A DNA stretch of 64,000 nucleotides from Streptomyces sp. NBC_00464 (lineage in GTDB: Bacteria; Actinomycetota; Actinomycetes; Streptomycetales; Streptomycetaceae), in NCBI RefSeq assembly GCF_036013915.1, contig NZ_CP107899.1:5270001-5334000 (forward strand). Direction: 5' to 3'. The notes below the pieces were generated by a model. It was not told the origin of the DNA. It made no database searches and was given only the letters and a program-made list of their open reading frames with translations. Shown here piece after piece: positions 47,004-56,176 of this stretch. Each line of letters starts with the position of its first letter. Within the stretch, counting starts at the first letter, position 1. The translations under genes were made by a program, and so were the position numbers.

Positions 47004-48074
47004 GTGAAGGCTCTCGTACTTTCCGGCGGGGCAGGCACCCGGCTTCGTCCCATTACTCATACCTCGGCCAAACAGCTGGTTCCGGTGGCGAACAAACCGG
47101 TGCTGTTCTACGGACTCGAAGCCATCGCGGAAGCCGGCATCACCGAGGTCGGCATCATCGTGGGCGACACCGAGGAGGAGATCCGCGCGGCGGTCGGCGA
47201 CGGCTCCCGGTTCGGCATCGACGTCACCTACATCCCGCAGTCCGAGCCGCTCGGACTCGCGCACGCGGTCCTGATCGCCCAGCGCTTCCTGGGCGACGAC
47301 GACTTCGTCATGTACCTCGGCGACAACTTCATCGTCGGCGGGATCGCCGGTCTGGTCGAAGGGTTCTGCGCGGACCGGCCCGACGCCCAGATCCTGCTGA
47401 CCCAGGTGCCCGACCCGACCTCGTTCGGTGTCGCCGAACTCGACGGGGACGGCAGGGTCGTGGCCCTGGAGGAGAAGCCGAAGGAACCCAAGAGCGACCT
47501 GGCACTCGTCGGCGTCTACCTCTTCACCCGGGTCATCCACGAGGCCGTCCGCTCCATCCGCCCGTCCTGGCGCGGCGAGCTGGAGATCACCCACGCCATC
47601 CAGTGGCTGATCGACCAGGAGCGCGACGTCCGCTCCACCACGATCCGCGGCTACTGGAAGGACACCGGCAACGTCACCGACATGCTGGAGGTCAACCGCA
47701 CCGTGCTGGAGACCGTCGAACCATGTACCCAGGGCGCTCACGTCGATGACGAGAGCGAGATCATCGGCCGGGTCCGGATCGAGCCGGGTGCCCGGGTCAC
47801 CCGCAGCCGGATCGTCGGCCCCGCCATCATCGGCGCCCGCTCGGTCATCAGCGACGCCTACGTCGGGCCGTTCACCTCGGTCGCCCAGGACTGCCGGATC
47901 GAGGACAGCGAGATCGAGTACTCCATCGTGCTGCGGGGCGCCTCGATCGACGGTGTCCGCCGCGTGGAGGCCTCCCTCATCGGCCATGAGGTCGAGGTGA
48001 CCCCCGCACCCCGCAGCCCGTCCGCCCACCGACTCGTCCTCGGCGACCACAGCAAGGTGCAGATCTCCTCATGA
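47004..48074 (+). CDS. rmlA: Glucose-1-phosphate thymidylyltransferase, long form
   Basis: A 356-residue enzyme making dTDP-glucose from glucose-1-phosphate and dTTP. The signature LSGGAGTRLRPITHTSAKQL is at the N-terminus, and the C-terminal third is a left-handed beta-helix of hexapeptide repeats (IIGRVRIEPGARV, IVGPAIIGARSVI). This makes it the long RmlA/StrD type common in antibiotic sugar pathways rather than the short RfbA. The start is GTG 47004. The stop overlaps the rmlB start in an ATGA, so translation is coupled. Confidence 0.93.
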   Translation: MKALVLSGGAGTRLRPITHTSAKQLVPVANKPVLFYGLEAIAEAGITEVGIIVGDTEEEIRAAVGDGSRFGIDVTYIPQSEPLGLAHAVLIAQRFLGDDDFVMYLGDNFIVGGIAGLVEGFCADRPDAQILLTQVPDPTSFGVAELDGDGRVVALEEKPKEPKSDLALVGVYLFTRVIHEAVRSIRPSWRGELEITHAIQWLIDQERDVRSTTIRGYWKDTGNVTDMLEVNRTVLETVEPCTQGAHVDDESEIIGRVRIEPGARVTRSRIVGPAIIGARSVISDAYVGPFTSVAQDCRIEDSEIEYSIVLRGASIDGVRRVEASLIGHEVEVTPAPRSPSAHRLVLGDHSKVQISS

Positions 48075-49057
48075 CGAACCGTCTCCTGGTGACCGGCGGC
48101 GCCGGCTTTATCGGCTCCCACTACGTCCGTACGCTGCTCGGCCCGGACGGCCCCGGGGACGTCGCCGTCACCGTGCTCGACAAGCTCACCTACGCGGGAA
48201 ATCCGGCCAACCTCGACGCCGTGCGCGGCCACCCCGGATTCTCGTTCGTGCAGGGCGACATCTGCGACGCGGAGCTGGTCGGCGGCCTCATGGCCGGACA
48301 CGACCAGGTGGTGCACTTCGCCGCCGAATCACATGTGGACCGCTCCATCGACGGCGGCGCCGAGTTCGTCCGTACCAACGTCCTGGGCACCCACACCCTT
48401 GTCGACGCCGCGCACCGGGCCGGTGTCACGACCTTCGTGCACATCTCCACCGACGAGGTCTACGGATCGATCGACGAAGGCTCCTGGACCGAGAGCGAAC
48501 CCCTCGCCCCCAACTCCCCGTACTCCGCCTCCAAGGCGTCGAGCGACCTGATCGCGCTCTCCTACCACCGCACCCACGGACTCGACGTACGGGTCACCCG
48601 CTGCTCCAACAACTACGGGCACCACCACTTCCCCGAGAAGGTCATCCCGCTCTTCGTCACCAACCTGCTGGACGGCCACCCGGTCCCGCTGTACGGCGAC
48701 GGCGCCCACGTCCGCGACTGGCTGCACATCGACGACCACGTCCAGGGCATCGAACTCGTGCGCACCAAGGGCCGAGCGGGCGAGGTCTACAACATCGGCG
48801 GCGGCACCGAGCTCTCCAACAAGGAGCTCACCGGACTGCTGCTGGAGGCCTGCGGCGCGGACTGGGACACGGACGTCACCCACGTCGAGGACCGCAAGGG
48901 ACACGACCGGCGCTACTCCGTCGACTGCACCAGGATCCGCGAGGAGCTCGGCTACGAGCCCCGCAAGGACTTCCGCACCGGACTCGCCGAGACCGTGCGG
49001 TGGTACCGCGACAACCGCTCCTGGTGGGAGCCGCTCAAGGAGAGGGCCGCCCTGTGA
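48071..49057 (+). CDS. rmlB: dTDP-glucose 4,6-dehydratase
   Basis: A 328-residue SDR enzyme that converts dTDP-glucose to dTDP-4-keto-6-deoxyglucose with bound NAD. The Rossmann motif VTGGAGFIGSHYVR, the catalytic STDEVYG segment and YSASKASSD (YxxxK) are intact, and NNYGHHHFPEKVIP is the RmlB hallmark. It overlaps rmlA upstream and rmlD downstream by four bases each, so the three genes form a tightly coupled operon. Confidence 0.96.
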   Translation: MTNRLLVTGGAGFIGSHYVRTLLGPDGPGDVAVTVLDKLTYAGNPANLDAVRGHPGFSFVQGDICDAELVGGLMAGHDQVVHFAAESHVDRSIDGGAEFVRTNVLGTHTLVDAAHRAGVTTFVHISTDEVYGSIDEGSWTESEPLAPNSPYSASKASSDLIALSYHRTHGLDVRVTRCSNNYGHHHFPEKVIPLFVTNLLDGHPVPLYGDGAHVRDWLHIDDHVQGIELVRTKGRAGEVYNIGGGTELSNKELTGLLLEACGADWDTDVTHVEDRKGHDRRYSVDCTRIREELGYEPRKDFRTGLAETVRWYRDNRSWWEPLKERAAL

Positions 49058-49956
49058 ACCCGGTCTGGCTGGTCACCGGGGCCGCCGGAATGCTCGGGCA
49101 GGACCTCATGGCCGCCCTCGCCCACGAGGACGTCACCGCGGTCGCCGCCGACCGTACGGCCCTGGACATCGCCGACCCCGGCAGCGTCCGGGAGGCGTTC
49201 GCCGCCCACCGCCCCGCGGTCGTCGTCAACTGCGCGGCCTGGACCGCCGTCGACGACGCCGAGAGCCAGGAGGCCGCCGCCCTGCGGGTCAACGGCACCG
49301 GCCCGGCGGTCCTCGCCGCGGCCTGCCGCGAGCACGGCACCGTCCTGCTCCACGTCTCCACCGACTACGTGTTCGCCGGGGACAGCGCCCGGCCGTACGG
49401 CGAGGACGACCCCACCGCCCCGCGCACCGCCTACGGCCGCACCAAACTGGCGGGCGAACGCGCCGTGCTGGAGACCCTTCCCGGCACCGGCTACGTCGTG
49501 CGCACCGCCTGGCTCTACGGCGCGGGCGGCGCCAACTTCGTCCGCACGATGATCAGGCTGGAGGGCGTCAAGGACACCCTCGACGTGGTGGACGACCAGC
49601 GCGGCCAGCCCACCTGGACCGTCGATCTGGCCGGCCGGCTCGTCCGGCTCGGACAGGCCGCGCTCGACGGCACCGCCCCGGCGGGCGTCTACCACGGCAC
49701 CAGCGGCGGCGAGACGACCTGGTTCGGTTTCACCCGGGAGATCTTCCGGCTGCTCGGCGCGGACCCGGCCCGGGTCCGCCCGACCACCAGCGGGGCCTTC
49801 GTGAGACCGGCCCCCCGGCCCGCGTACAGCGTGCTCGCGCACGAGCGGTTTGCCGCGGCCGGGATCGAACCCGTCCGGGACTGGCGCACGGCACTGGAGG
49901 AGGCGTTCCCGGCGCTGCTCGCCGCGGAACGCCCCCTGGCACCTGTCCGGCCCTGA
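49054..49956 (+). CDS. rmlD: dTDP-4-dehydrorhamnose reductase
   Basis: A 300-residue NAD(P)H-dependent reductase that completes dTDP-L-rhamnose. N-terminal VTGAAGMLGQDL, the VSTDYVFAGD segment and TAYGRTKLAGE (YxxxK) are all present. It starts with GTG inside the rmlB stop (GTGA). It is convergent with rmlC, whose stop codon lies 19 bp away, so the four rhamnose genes are arranged tail to tail rather than in a single operon. Confidence 0.94.
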   Translation: MNPVWLVTGAAGMLGQDLMAALAHEDVTAVAADRTALDIADPGSVREAFAAHRPAVVVNCAAWTAVDDAESQEAAALRVNGTGPAVLAAACREHGTVLLHVSTDYVFAGDSARPYGEDDPTAPRTAYGRTKLAGERAVLETLPGTGYVVRTAWLYGAGGANFVRTMIRLEGVKDTLDVVDDQRGQPTWTVDLAGRLVRLGQAALDGTAPAGVYHGTSGGETTWFGFTREIFRLLGADPARVRPTTSGAFVRPAPRPAYSVLAHERFAAAGIEPVRDWRTALEEAFPALLAAERPLAPVRP

Positions 49957-49975
49957 TCCGCTGGACAGGCCCCGA

Positions 49976-50614
49976 TCAGTGTCCGGCCGGGGCGAGCGGC
50001 CGACGGGCTGCGGGCGGACCGGCCGCCCGCAGCCGCGCGTAGTACGCCTCGCACTCCCCGTACGAGGGAAGCAGCCCCTGCTGCTCCGCCTCGGCCAGCG
50101 AAGGCGCCCCGGCGTCCTTCCCGGACAGCAGCGGCGCGATCTCCGCCGGCCAGGCGATACCCAGCTCCGCATCCAGCGGGTCGATGCCGTGCTCGCGCCC
50201 GGGGGCGTAACCCTCGGAGCAGAGATACACGACGCACGCGTCGTCCGTCAGCGCCATGAAGGCGTGGCCGAGCCCCTCGGCGAGGTACACCGCCCGGTGA
50301 TCGGTGTCGTCGAGCCGGACACCCTCCCACCGCTTGTACGTGGGCGAGCCGGCCCGGACGTCCACGATCACGTCGAGCACGGCGCCCCGCACGCACTTCA
50401 CGTACTTCGCCTGGCCCGGCGGTACGTCGGCGAAGTGGATCCCGCGCAGCGTGCCCCGGCGCGAGACGGAGAAGTTGGCCTGCGCGAGCCCCAGCGGATG
50501 CCCCGCGGCCTCCCCGAGATCCGAGGCCCTGAACCACTCGTGGAAGCTGCCCCGGCTGTCGGGGATGACCTCGGGCTCGTGCACCCAGGCCCCGGGGATG
50601 GAGAGCTGGCGCAT
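49976..50614 (-). CDS. rmlC: dTDP-4-dehydrorhamnose 3,5-epimerase
   Basis: A 212-residue cupin-type epimerase. Conserved features include DSRGSFHEWF, the catalytic His in LRGIHFADVPPGQAKYV, and YLAEGLGHAF with DPLDAELGI towards the C-terminus. It acts between RmlB and RmlD in dTDP-L-rhamnose synthesis. It could alternatively be a related 5-epimerase for another deoxysugar, but the complete rmlABD set beside it favours rhamnose. ATG 50614 has AGGAACAGGAC upstream. The C-terminal tail is Ala/Pro-rich. Confidence 0.92.
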   Translation of the reverse strand: MRQLSIPGAWVHEPEVIPDSRGSFHEWFRASDLGEAAGHPLGLAQANFSVSRRGTLRGIHFADVPPGQAKYVKCVRGAVLDVIVDVRAGSPTYKRWEGVRLDDTDHRAVYLAEGLGHAFMALTDDACVVYLCSEGYAPGREHGIDPLDAELGIAWPAEIAPLLSGKDAGAPSLAEAEQQGLLPSYGECEAYYARLRAAGPPAARRPLAPAGH

Positions 50615-50808
50615 GCGATCACGTCCTGTTCCTGAAATTCGCCGGGTCGTTCGGCCGTGGAGCCGACGTCTCCTGCAACGAGTCGCGGCGCGAAACAGAT
50701 ACGGAACGGTACGGACCGGGGCGAAACAGGGTCCAGGGTGCGGAACGCGAAGGCGCCGATTTCCGCGCTCGCGTAGATTGCGGGGTCCAGCGAGGCGAAC
50801 CATGGGGG

Positions 50809-51942
50809 ATGCACGTGTCAGGGGCCAGGCAGGGCGTCACGGAGGCCCGCAGGATCGTGGTCAAGGTCGGTTCCTCCTCCCTCACTACGGCATCCGGCGG
50901 CCTTGACGCGGACCGGGTCGACGCACTCGTCGACGTACTCGCCAAGGTGCGCAGCGGCGGCGAGCGGGAGGTCGTCCTCGTCTCCAGCGGCGCCATCGCG
51001 GCCGGCCTCGCCCCGCTCGGCCTGCACCGCAGGCCCAAGGACCTGGCCAGACAGCAGGCCGCCGCCAGTGTCGGCCAGGGGCTGCTCGTCGCCCGTTACA
51101 CCGCCTCCTTCGCCCGCTACGGCGTCCGCGTCGGCCAGGTCCTGCTCACCAGCAACGACACCAGCCGCCGCGCCCACTACCGCAACGCCTACCGCACCCT
51201 GGACCAGCTCCTGGACATGGGCGCGCTGCCGATCGTCAACGAGAACGACACCGTCGCCACCGACGAGATCCGCTTCGGCGACAACGACCGGCTCGCCGCA
51301 CTCGTCGCCCACCTCGTCCGCGCCGACCTGCTGATCCTCCTCTCGGACGTGGACGGCCTCTACGACGGCGACCCGAGCATCCCGGGCACCACCCGCATCG
51401 CCGAGGTCACCGGCCCCGCCGATCTGGCCGGGGTCAGCATCGGCAGCGCCGGCAAGGCGGGCGTCGGTACCGGCGGCATGGTCACCAAGGTCGAGGCCGC
51501 CCGGATCGCCACCGCGGCCGGTGTGCCGGTCGTCCTGACCTCGGCGAGCCACGCGGCCGACGCGCTGGCGGGCCGCGACACCGGCACCTACTTCCACCGC
51601 ACCGGACGCCGCTCCGCGGACCGGCTCCTGTGGCTCGCCCACGCCTCCACCCCACAGGGTTCGCTGACCCTGGACGACGGGGCCGTGCAGGCGGTCGTGG
51701 AGCGCCACAGCTCGCTGCTGCCGGCCGGGATCGCCGCGGTCGAGGGCGAGTTCACCGCGGGCGACCCGGTGGAACTGCGCGATCTGCGGGGCCGGCCGGT
51801 CGCCCGGGGGCTCGTCAACTTCGACGCCAAGGAGATCCCGCAGCTCCTCGGCCGCTCCACCCGGGACCTGGCCCGCGAGCTCGGCCCCGCCTACGAGCGC
51901 GAGGTCGTACACAGGGACGATCTCGTCGTTCTCCACACCTGA
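50809..51942 (+). CDS. proB: Glutamate 5-kinase
   Basis: A 377-residue enzyme that phosphorylates glutamate, the first step of proline synthesis. The amino-acid-kinase domain has IVVKVGSSSLT, SSGAIAAG, and the NENDTVATDE segment; a PUA domain occupies about 285-370. The ATG at 50809 and an in-frame GTG six bases later (50815, preceded by GGGGGATG) are both possible starts. proA, the next enzyme of the pathway, lies 0.7 kb downstream with one small gene between them. Confidence 0.96.
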   Translation: MHVSGARQGVTEARRIVVKVGSSSLTTASGGLDADRVDALVDVLAKVRSGGEREVVLVSSGAIAAGLAPLGLHRRPKDLARQQAAASVGQGLLVARYTASFARYGVRVGQVLLTSNDTSRRAHYRNAYRTLDQLLDMGALPIVNENDTVATDEIRFGDNDRLAALVAHLVRADLLILLSDVDGLYDGDPSIPGTTRIAEVTGPADLAGVSIGSAGKAGVGTGGMVTKVEAARIATAAGVPVVLTSASHAADALAGRDTGTYFHRTGRRSADRLLWLAHASTPQGSLTLDDGAVQAVVERHSSLLPAGIAAVEGEFTAGDPVELRDLRGRPVARGLVNFDAKEIPQLLGRSTRDLARELGPAYEREVVHRDDLVVLHT

Positions 51943-52086
51943 CCGACCCCTGAAACGGCTGAAAGTCCAGCCTTCGGACAGAGACCTTCACGAAAACCGC
52001 CCCACGCCGGGCCGCGGACTGGTCCACTTTGTAGCAGGGACACTGCGGGACACACAGCACAGCGACACAGTCACAGGAGGCCGCCG

Positions 52087-52587
52087 GTGAGACGAGCGCG
52101 CCCGGGGGCGCCGCCCCGAGGAACGGGTGGCCGCGCCCTGACCAGCGTCGGAGCGGGGAGCGGCTTCGAGGCAAGCAGGTCCGCGGACCGGAGCGACGAG
52201 CGGACGGCCGGGCCGGAACCGACGGTGGCCGGCCAGGAACGCACACAGTCGAAGCTGTGGCACGTCACCCTCTGCGTCTCCGGCACCGAGATCCCGCTGA
52301 AGGAGGTCAGACGCGGTCTCGAACAGCTCGCGCACGACCACCCCTTCCTGCTGACCAGCCGCTATGCCAACGACCACGCAGAGGTCCGCTACTGGGAAGA
52401 GGCCCGCGACCTGCACGACGCGGCGGCGGTGGCCCTGCGGCTGTGGGGCGAGCACCGGTCCAGCGCGGGGCTGCCACCCTGGGAGATCGTGGGCCTGGAG
52501 GTCATCGACCGCGAGACGTACCACCAGCGCATCGCCGAGGGGTACGGGCCGCCCCCGGCCGCCCCGGTGGGTGTGCACCCGTACTGA
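52087..52587 (+). CDS. Conserved hypothetical protein between proB and proA
   Basis: A protein of up to 166 residues. The first 50 are Arg/Gly/Pro-rich and probably disordered or not translated. From about residue 54 ([20 protein letters not shown]) to 160 it looks like a small folded domain with the motif [19 protein letters not shown] recall a homologue at the same place in S. coelicolor, but no function. The GTG at 52087 follows CAGGAGG, supporting the long form. No membrane segment. It sits 83 bp before proA and may be co-transcribed with it. Confidence 0.72.
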   Translation: MRRARPGAPPRGTGGRALTSVGAGSGFEASRSADRSDERTAGPEPTVAGQERTQSKLWHVTLCVSGTEIPLKEVRRGLEQLAHDHPFLLTSRYANDHAEVRYWEEARDLHDAAAVALRLWGEHRSSAGLPPWEIVGLEVIDRETYHQRIAEGYGPPPAAPVGVHPY

Positions 52588-52669
52588 CCCGGGCGCCGTC
52601 CCCCGGACGGCCGTCTCGCATCACGGGATACGTGACGGATGCCCGCAGCGTGCGCATTACTCTGCGGGC

Positions 52670-53953
52670 ATGACCACGCTTTCGCCGTACGACAACATGT
52701 CCCCGGTCGCCCAGGCCGCCTACCGGGCCCGCTCAGCGGCCGCCGACATTGCGCCACTTCCGCGCGCGGCGAAGGACGACGCGCTGCTGGCCATCGCGGA
52801 CGCGCTCGAAGTGCGCACCAGCGACATCCTCGCCGCCAACGCCGAGGACGTGGCGCGCGCCCGCGAGGCCGGGACCAGCGAGTCGGTCGTCGACCGGCTC
52901 ACCCTCACCCCCGAGCGGATCCGGGCCATCGCGGCCGACGTACGGGATGTCGCGGCGCTGCCCGACCCCGTCGGCGAGGTGGTGCGCGGCTCGACCCTGC
53001 CCAACGGCATCGATCTGCGTCAGGTCCGGGTGCCGCTCGGCGTGGTCGGGATCATCTACGAGGCCCGGCCCAATGTGACGGTGGACGCCGCGGCCCTCTG
53101 CCTGAAGTCGGGCAACGCCGTGCTGCTGCGCGGTTCGTCCTCCGCCCACGCCTCCAACAGCGCACTCGTCCGGGTGCTGCGCGACGCGGTCGGCGGCTCC
53201 GGACTGCCGGCCGACGCGGTGCAGCTGGTGCCGGGCGAGAACCGTGACTCCGTACGCGAGCTCATGCGGGCGCGCGGCCTGGTCGACGTGCTCATTCCGC
53301 GCGGCGGCGCCTCGCTGATCCGCACCGTCGTCGAGGAGTCCACCGTCCCGGTGATCGAGACCGGTACCGGCAACTGCCATGTGTACGTGGATGCGCAGAC
53401 CGATCTCGACATGGCCGTCGCCATCCTGGTCAACTCCAAGGCGCAGCGCCCGAGCGTCTGCAACGCCGCGGAGACGCTCCTGGTCCACAAGGACATCGCC
53501 GGCGCGTTCCTGCCGCGGGCCCTGGACGCGCTCGCCGAGGCCGGGGTGACCGTGCACGGTGACGAGCGGGTCCTGGAGTACGCCGAGGGGTCCAAGGCCA
53601 CCGTGGTGGCGGCGACGCCGGACGACTGGGAGACCGAGTACCTCTCGTACGACATCGCGGCGGCCGTCGTGGAGTCGCTGGACGCGGCCGTGGCGCACAT
53701 CCGGCTCTGGTCCTCCGGCCACACCGAGGCGATCGTGACGACCTCGCAGGCAGCGGCCCGCCGGTTCACCCAGTTGGTGGATTCGACGACGGTGGCGGTG
53801 AACGCCTCGACACGTTTCACGGACGGCAGTCAGTTCGGCTTCGGTGCGGAGATCGGCATCTCCACACAGAAGCTGCACGCCAGGGGGCCCATGGGGCTGC
53901 CGGAGCTGACGTCCACGAAGTACATCGTGACCGGCGACGGCCATGTGAGGTGA
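52670..53953 (+). CDS. proA: Gamma-glutamyl phosphate reductase
   Basis: A 427-residue aldehyde-dehydrogenase-type enzyme that reduces gamma-glutamyl phosphate to the semialdehyde, the second step of proline synthesis. The catalytic Cys is in [13 protein letters not shown], and the cofactor region [17 protein letters not shown] and the C-terminal [14 protein letters not shown] are intact. ATG 52670 was chosen from the homologous start MTTLSPYD; the open frame upstream overlaps the preceding gene in another frame. Confidence 0.96.
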   Translation: MTTLSPYDNMSPVAQAAYRARSAAADIAPLPRAAKDDALLAIADALEVRTSDILAANAEDVARAREAGTSESVVDRLTLTPERIRAIAADVRDVAALPDPVGEVVRGSTLPNGIDLRQVRVPLGVVGIIYEARPNVTVDAAALCLKSGNAVLLRGSSSAHASNSALVRVLRDAVGGSGLPADAVQLVPGENRDSVRELMRARGLVDVLIPRGGASLIRTVVEESTVPVIETGTGNCHVYVDAQTDLDMAVAILVNSKAQRPSVCNAAETLLVHKDIAGAFLPRALDALAEAGVTVHGDERVLEYAEGSKATVVAATPDDWETEYLSYDIAAAVVESLDAAVAHIRLWSSGHTEAIVTTSQAAARRFTQLVDSTTVAVNASTRFTDGSQFGFGAEIGISTQKLHARGPMGLPELTSTKYIVTGDGHVR

Positions 53954-54018
53954 CCGCGGGATGTGGCGAATGCGCCGTCTCCCTGCCCAAAGCCACCCCG
54001 CGGGTCTAGGCTGAAGCT

Positions 54019-54588
54019 GTGCCGGACGACGTGGGGGGCAGGCCGTTCCCGAACGGCTGGGAGCCCGACGACGACCGCGGGGGCGCGGACGAGGACTTCG
54101 CCTCCGTGGTGTTCGACGAGGACTTCGTCCGGGCAGCCGAGTTCCATGAACCGACCGCCGTCGAGCGGCTGTTGGCGGCTGCCGAGGCGCGCGCCGAGGC
54201 CGATGCCTACCGGACCCGGTCCGGCGGCGGGCCGCTGGACGACGACCTCTACGACGGTTTCGGGCGCGCGGGCGCCTATGGCGACGCGGATGACGACGAT
54301 TCCTACGACGGCGGTCCCTACGGCCGGCACGGCGGCTCCCTGCGCCCCTACCGGGGTGCCGCCCGCTGGCACCGGCCCGTGGCCTGGCTGCTGGCCGTGC
54401 TGATGGGAGTGGGCATGGTCGCGCTGGCCTTCAGCGCCGTCTACCGCAACACGTCGGGCGACCGTCAGGACCAGGTTCCACCGCCGGCCACGAGCGGCGT
54501 GGACAGCGCGCCGGGGCCCACCGCGGCCCCGTCCGCCGCAGACGGCTACTCCCGCCCGATGGTCTCCGCGGTCCCTCGCACGCCTTGA
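54019..54588 (+). CDS. Membrane protein with acidic VFDExFVRAA N-terminal arm (shorter paralog)
   Basis: A 189-residue protein: an acidic cytoplasmic arm (1-118, rich in Asp and Gly, with VFDEDFVRAA at 31-40), one membrane helix (about 123-143) and a short Pro/Ser/Ala-rich outer tail. The same VFDE(D/S)FVRAA motif with similar flanks recurs in the next gene, so the two are paralogs at least in their inner arms. I recall the S. coelicolor counterpart as SCO2584, a putative membrane protein placed by interaction studies near the spore-wall machinery; treat that as unverified. The start is GTG 54019. A 14-bp tandem repeat array begins in its stop codon. Confidence 0.7.
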   Translation: MPDDVGGRPFPNGWEPDDDRGGADEDFASVVFDEDFVRAAEFHEPTAVERLLAAAEARAEADAYRTRSGGGPLDDDLYDGFGRAGAYGDADDDDSYDGGPYGRHGGSLRPYRGAARWHRPVAWLLAVLMGVGMVALAFSAVYRNTSGDRQDQVPPPATSGVDSAPGPTAAPSAADGYSRPMVSAVPRTP

Positions 54589-54770
54589 CGCGCACGGTGT
54601 GGTCCGTGCAGCGTAGTCCGTGCGGCGTGGTCCGTACGGCGTGGTCCGTACGGCATGGTCCGTACGGTGTGATGCGCACGCCGTGACCCGTACGGCGTGA
54701 TCCGCGCACCGCGACCCGCACGGTGTCGCGACCCGCACGGTGTGACCCGCGCGCCCTGACCCGCACGGCG
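54586..54770 (+). repeat. 14-bp tandem repeat array, 13 units
   Basis: Thirteen head-to-tail degenerate copies of a 14-bp unit close to TGGTCCGTACGGCG run from 54586 to 54770. One unit carries a 3-bp insertion (54726-54742). The first unit contains the stop codon of the preceding gene. Early units favour GGTCCGTACGG, late ones GACCCGCACGG. Units contain the half-palindrome CCGTACGG. The remaining gap to 55060 contains no clear gene. Confidence 0.9.
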
Positions 54771-55060
54771 TAGCCGTCCCGGGCCGCCGCGGCGTGCCGA
54801 GCCCGGCCGTGGGCGCCGTGGCTTGTGCGGCCACGACCCGCCCGACCGGGGGAACCCCGGGGCAGTTCCCGCCCGTCGCCGCGTTTACCTCCGCCGCAAT
54901 CGACCTACTCTGAAGATATGACCCCTCACCCGCTCGAAGAGGGGGCTTCTCACTTGTCCGTGCATGCCCACGCATGACGGGCAGACCCTGTCCGGAGCCT
55001 TTCGGCCGGAAGGGGCGCACCGTTTCGGCCCCGGTCGGTGGCGTGGAGTCGGGAGAAGTC

Positions 55061-56176
55061 ATGGCAGACCGCGGAGATCCACCCGAAGGCCCGTCGGAGA
55101 ACAGCGCGAGCGGCAGCGAGGACGAGTACCGGTCACTGGTCTTCGACGAGTCCTTCGTCCGGGCCGCCAGGTTGCAGGAGTTCTCCGCCCAGGAGCGCAT
55201 GGGAGAGCACGCCCGTGCCGTCCGGAGCCTGCCAGGCCGTGCTGTCCGCAACGGCTCACGGGCCGCGCTCGCCCTGGTCGTCCTGATCGCCCTGGCCTTC
55301 GGCACCGCCGTCTTCATGGGCTTCCGCCACCCCTACCAGAACCCCGTCACCAGGAGGGCCGAGCCGCTGCGGATGACCGTCGTCCCGCTGGCGCCGCGCG
55401 GAGTCGTGCCCGCCGGCACCACAGCCGCCCTCTTCGCGAGCAGCCCCGCCGCCCCGTTCCCGAAGGGGGTCGCAGGCATCAGCCTTCCGGTGACCCGGCG
55501 GACGGCGAACTTCTCCGACAGCCAGGTGTACGCAGCGCTGGCCACGGCCAGGGACTACCTGGTGGCCTCCTCGCTCGATCCCGACGTCCTGGGCGGGAAC
55601 GCCGTGCGCCCCGTGGAGTCACTGCTCGACCCGGACCAGATGAATCAGTTCGAGCAGAGCATGAGCGCCCCGCACGACGACGGGCAGCACGCGGCGTCCG
55701 GCTGGCTGGTGCGGTTCGATCCGGACGAGGTCACCCCCGATCCGGAGATCCGGGTCCGAGGCACGCTGCGATACGGCGAGGTGGGGGCCGACGCCCTGGA
55801 GGTGGTGTCGGACCACACCTTCGCCTATGTACTCCGCCCAGCCGTCTCGGGCCCTCAACAGGCGGGCGGTGCCTCGCTGTTCACCGTACGGCGGGAGATG
55901 CGCTTCCGGTTCGACCGGGACGATCTGCGGCTGCACCGGCTGGAGGTGCAGACCAGCTATGTCCAGGCCGGACCACAGTCCTGCTCCGCCGACACCACCG
56001 GGGCCCTGCGGCCGCTGCTCGCGGGCAAACGGGCGGTCGACGGCGGCCCGGCGGGCACCGACCCGTATGCGACGAGCCGGCCCGCCGCGGCGCTGTGCGG
56101 GACGCTGGCGGTCAGCTCCCTGCCGTCCCGGGCTCAGGGTCCTCGGGCCTCGGGGACTGCTCCGAGCCGTCCGTAG
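55061..56176 (+). CDS. Membrane protein with VFDExFVRAA arm and large outer domain
   Basis: A 371-residue protein. Residues 1-65 form a cytoplasmic arm with VFDESFVRAA at 27-36, matching the upstream paralog. One membrane helix follows (about 68-88), and the remaining 280 residues form an extracytoplasmic domain with no family I recognise; it contains two Cys near the end (CSADTTGAL and ALCGTL) that might pair. ATG 55061 has GGGAGAAG immediately upstream; a longer frame from 54974 is possible but less well supported. Its last 65 bp overlap the end of the convergent M48 protease gene. Confidence 0.75.
   Translation: MADRGDPPEGPSENSASGSEDEYRSLVFDESFVRAARLQEFSAQERMGEHARAVRSLPGRAVRNGSRAALALVVLIALAFGTAVFMGFRHPYQNPVTRRAEPLRMTVVPLAPRGVVPAGTTAALFASSPAAPFPKGVAGISLPVTRRTANFSDSQVYAALATARDYLVASSLDPDVLGGNAVRPVESLLDPDQMNQFEQSMSAPHDDGQHAASGWLVRFDPDEVTPDPEIRVRGTLRYGEVGADALEVVSDHTFAYVLRPAVSGPQQAGGASLFTVRREMRFRFDRDDLRLHRLEVQTSYVQAGPQSCSADTTGALRPLLAGKRAVDGGPAGTDPYATSRPAAALCGTLAVSSLPSRAQGPRASGTAPSRP

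Noticed and set aside
54586..54770. The tandem array considered as a CRISPR array
   Set aside because: Units are 14 bp and contiguous with no spacers, and no cas genes are present.
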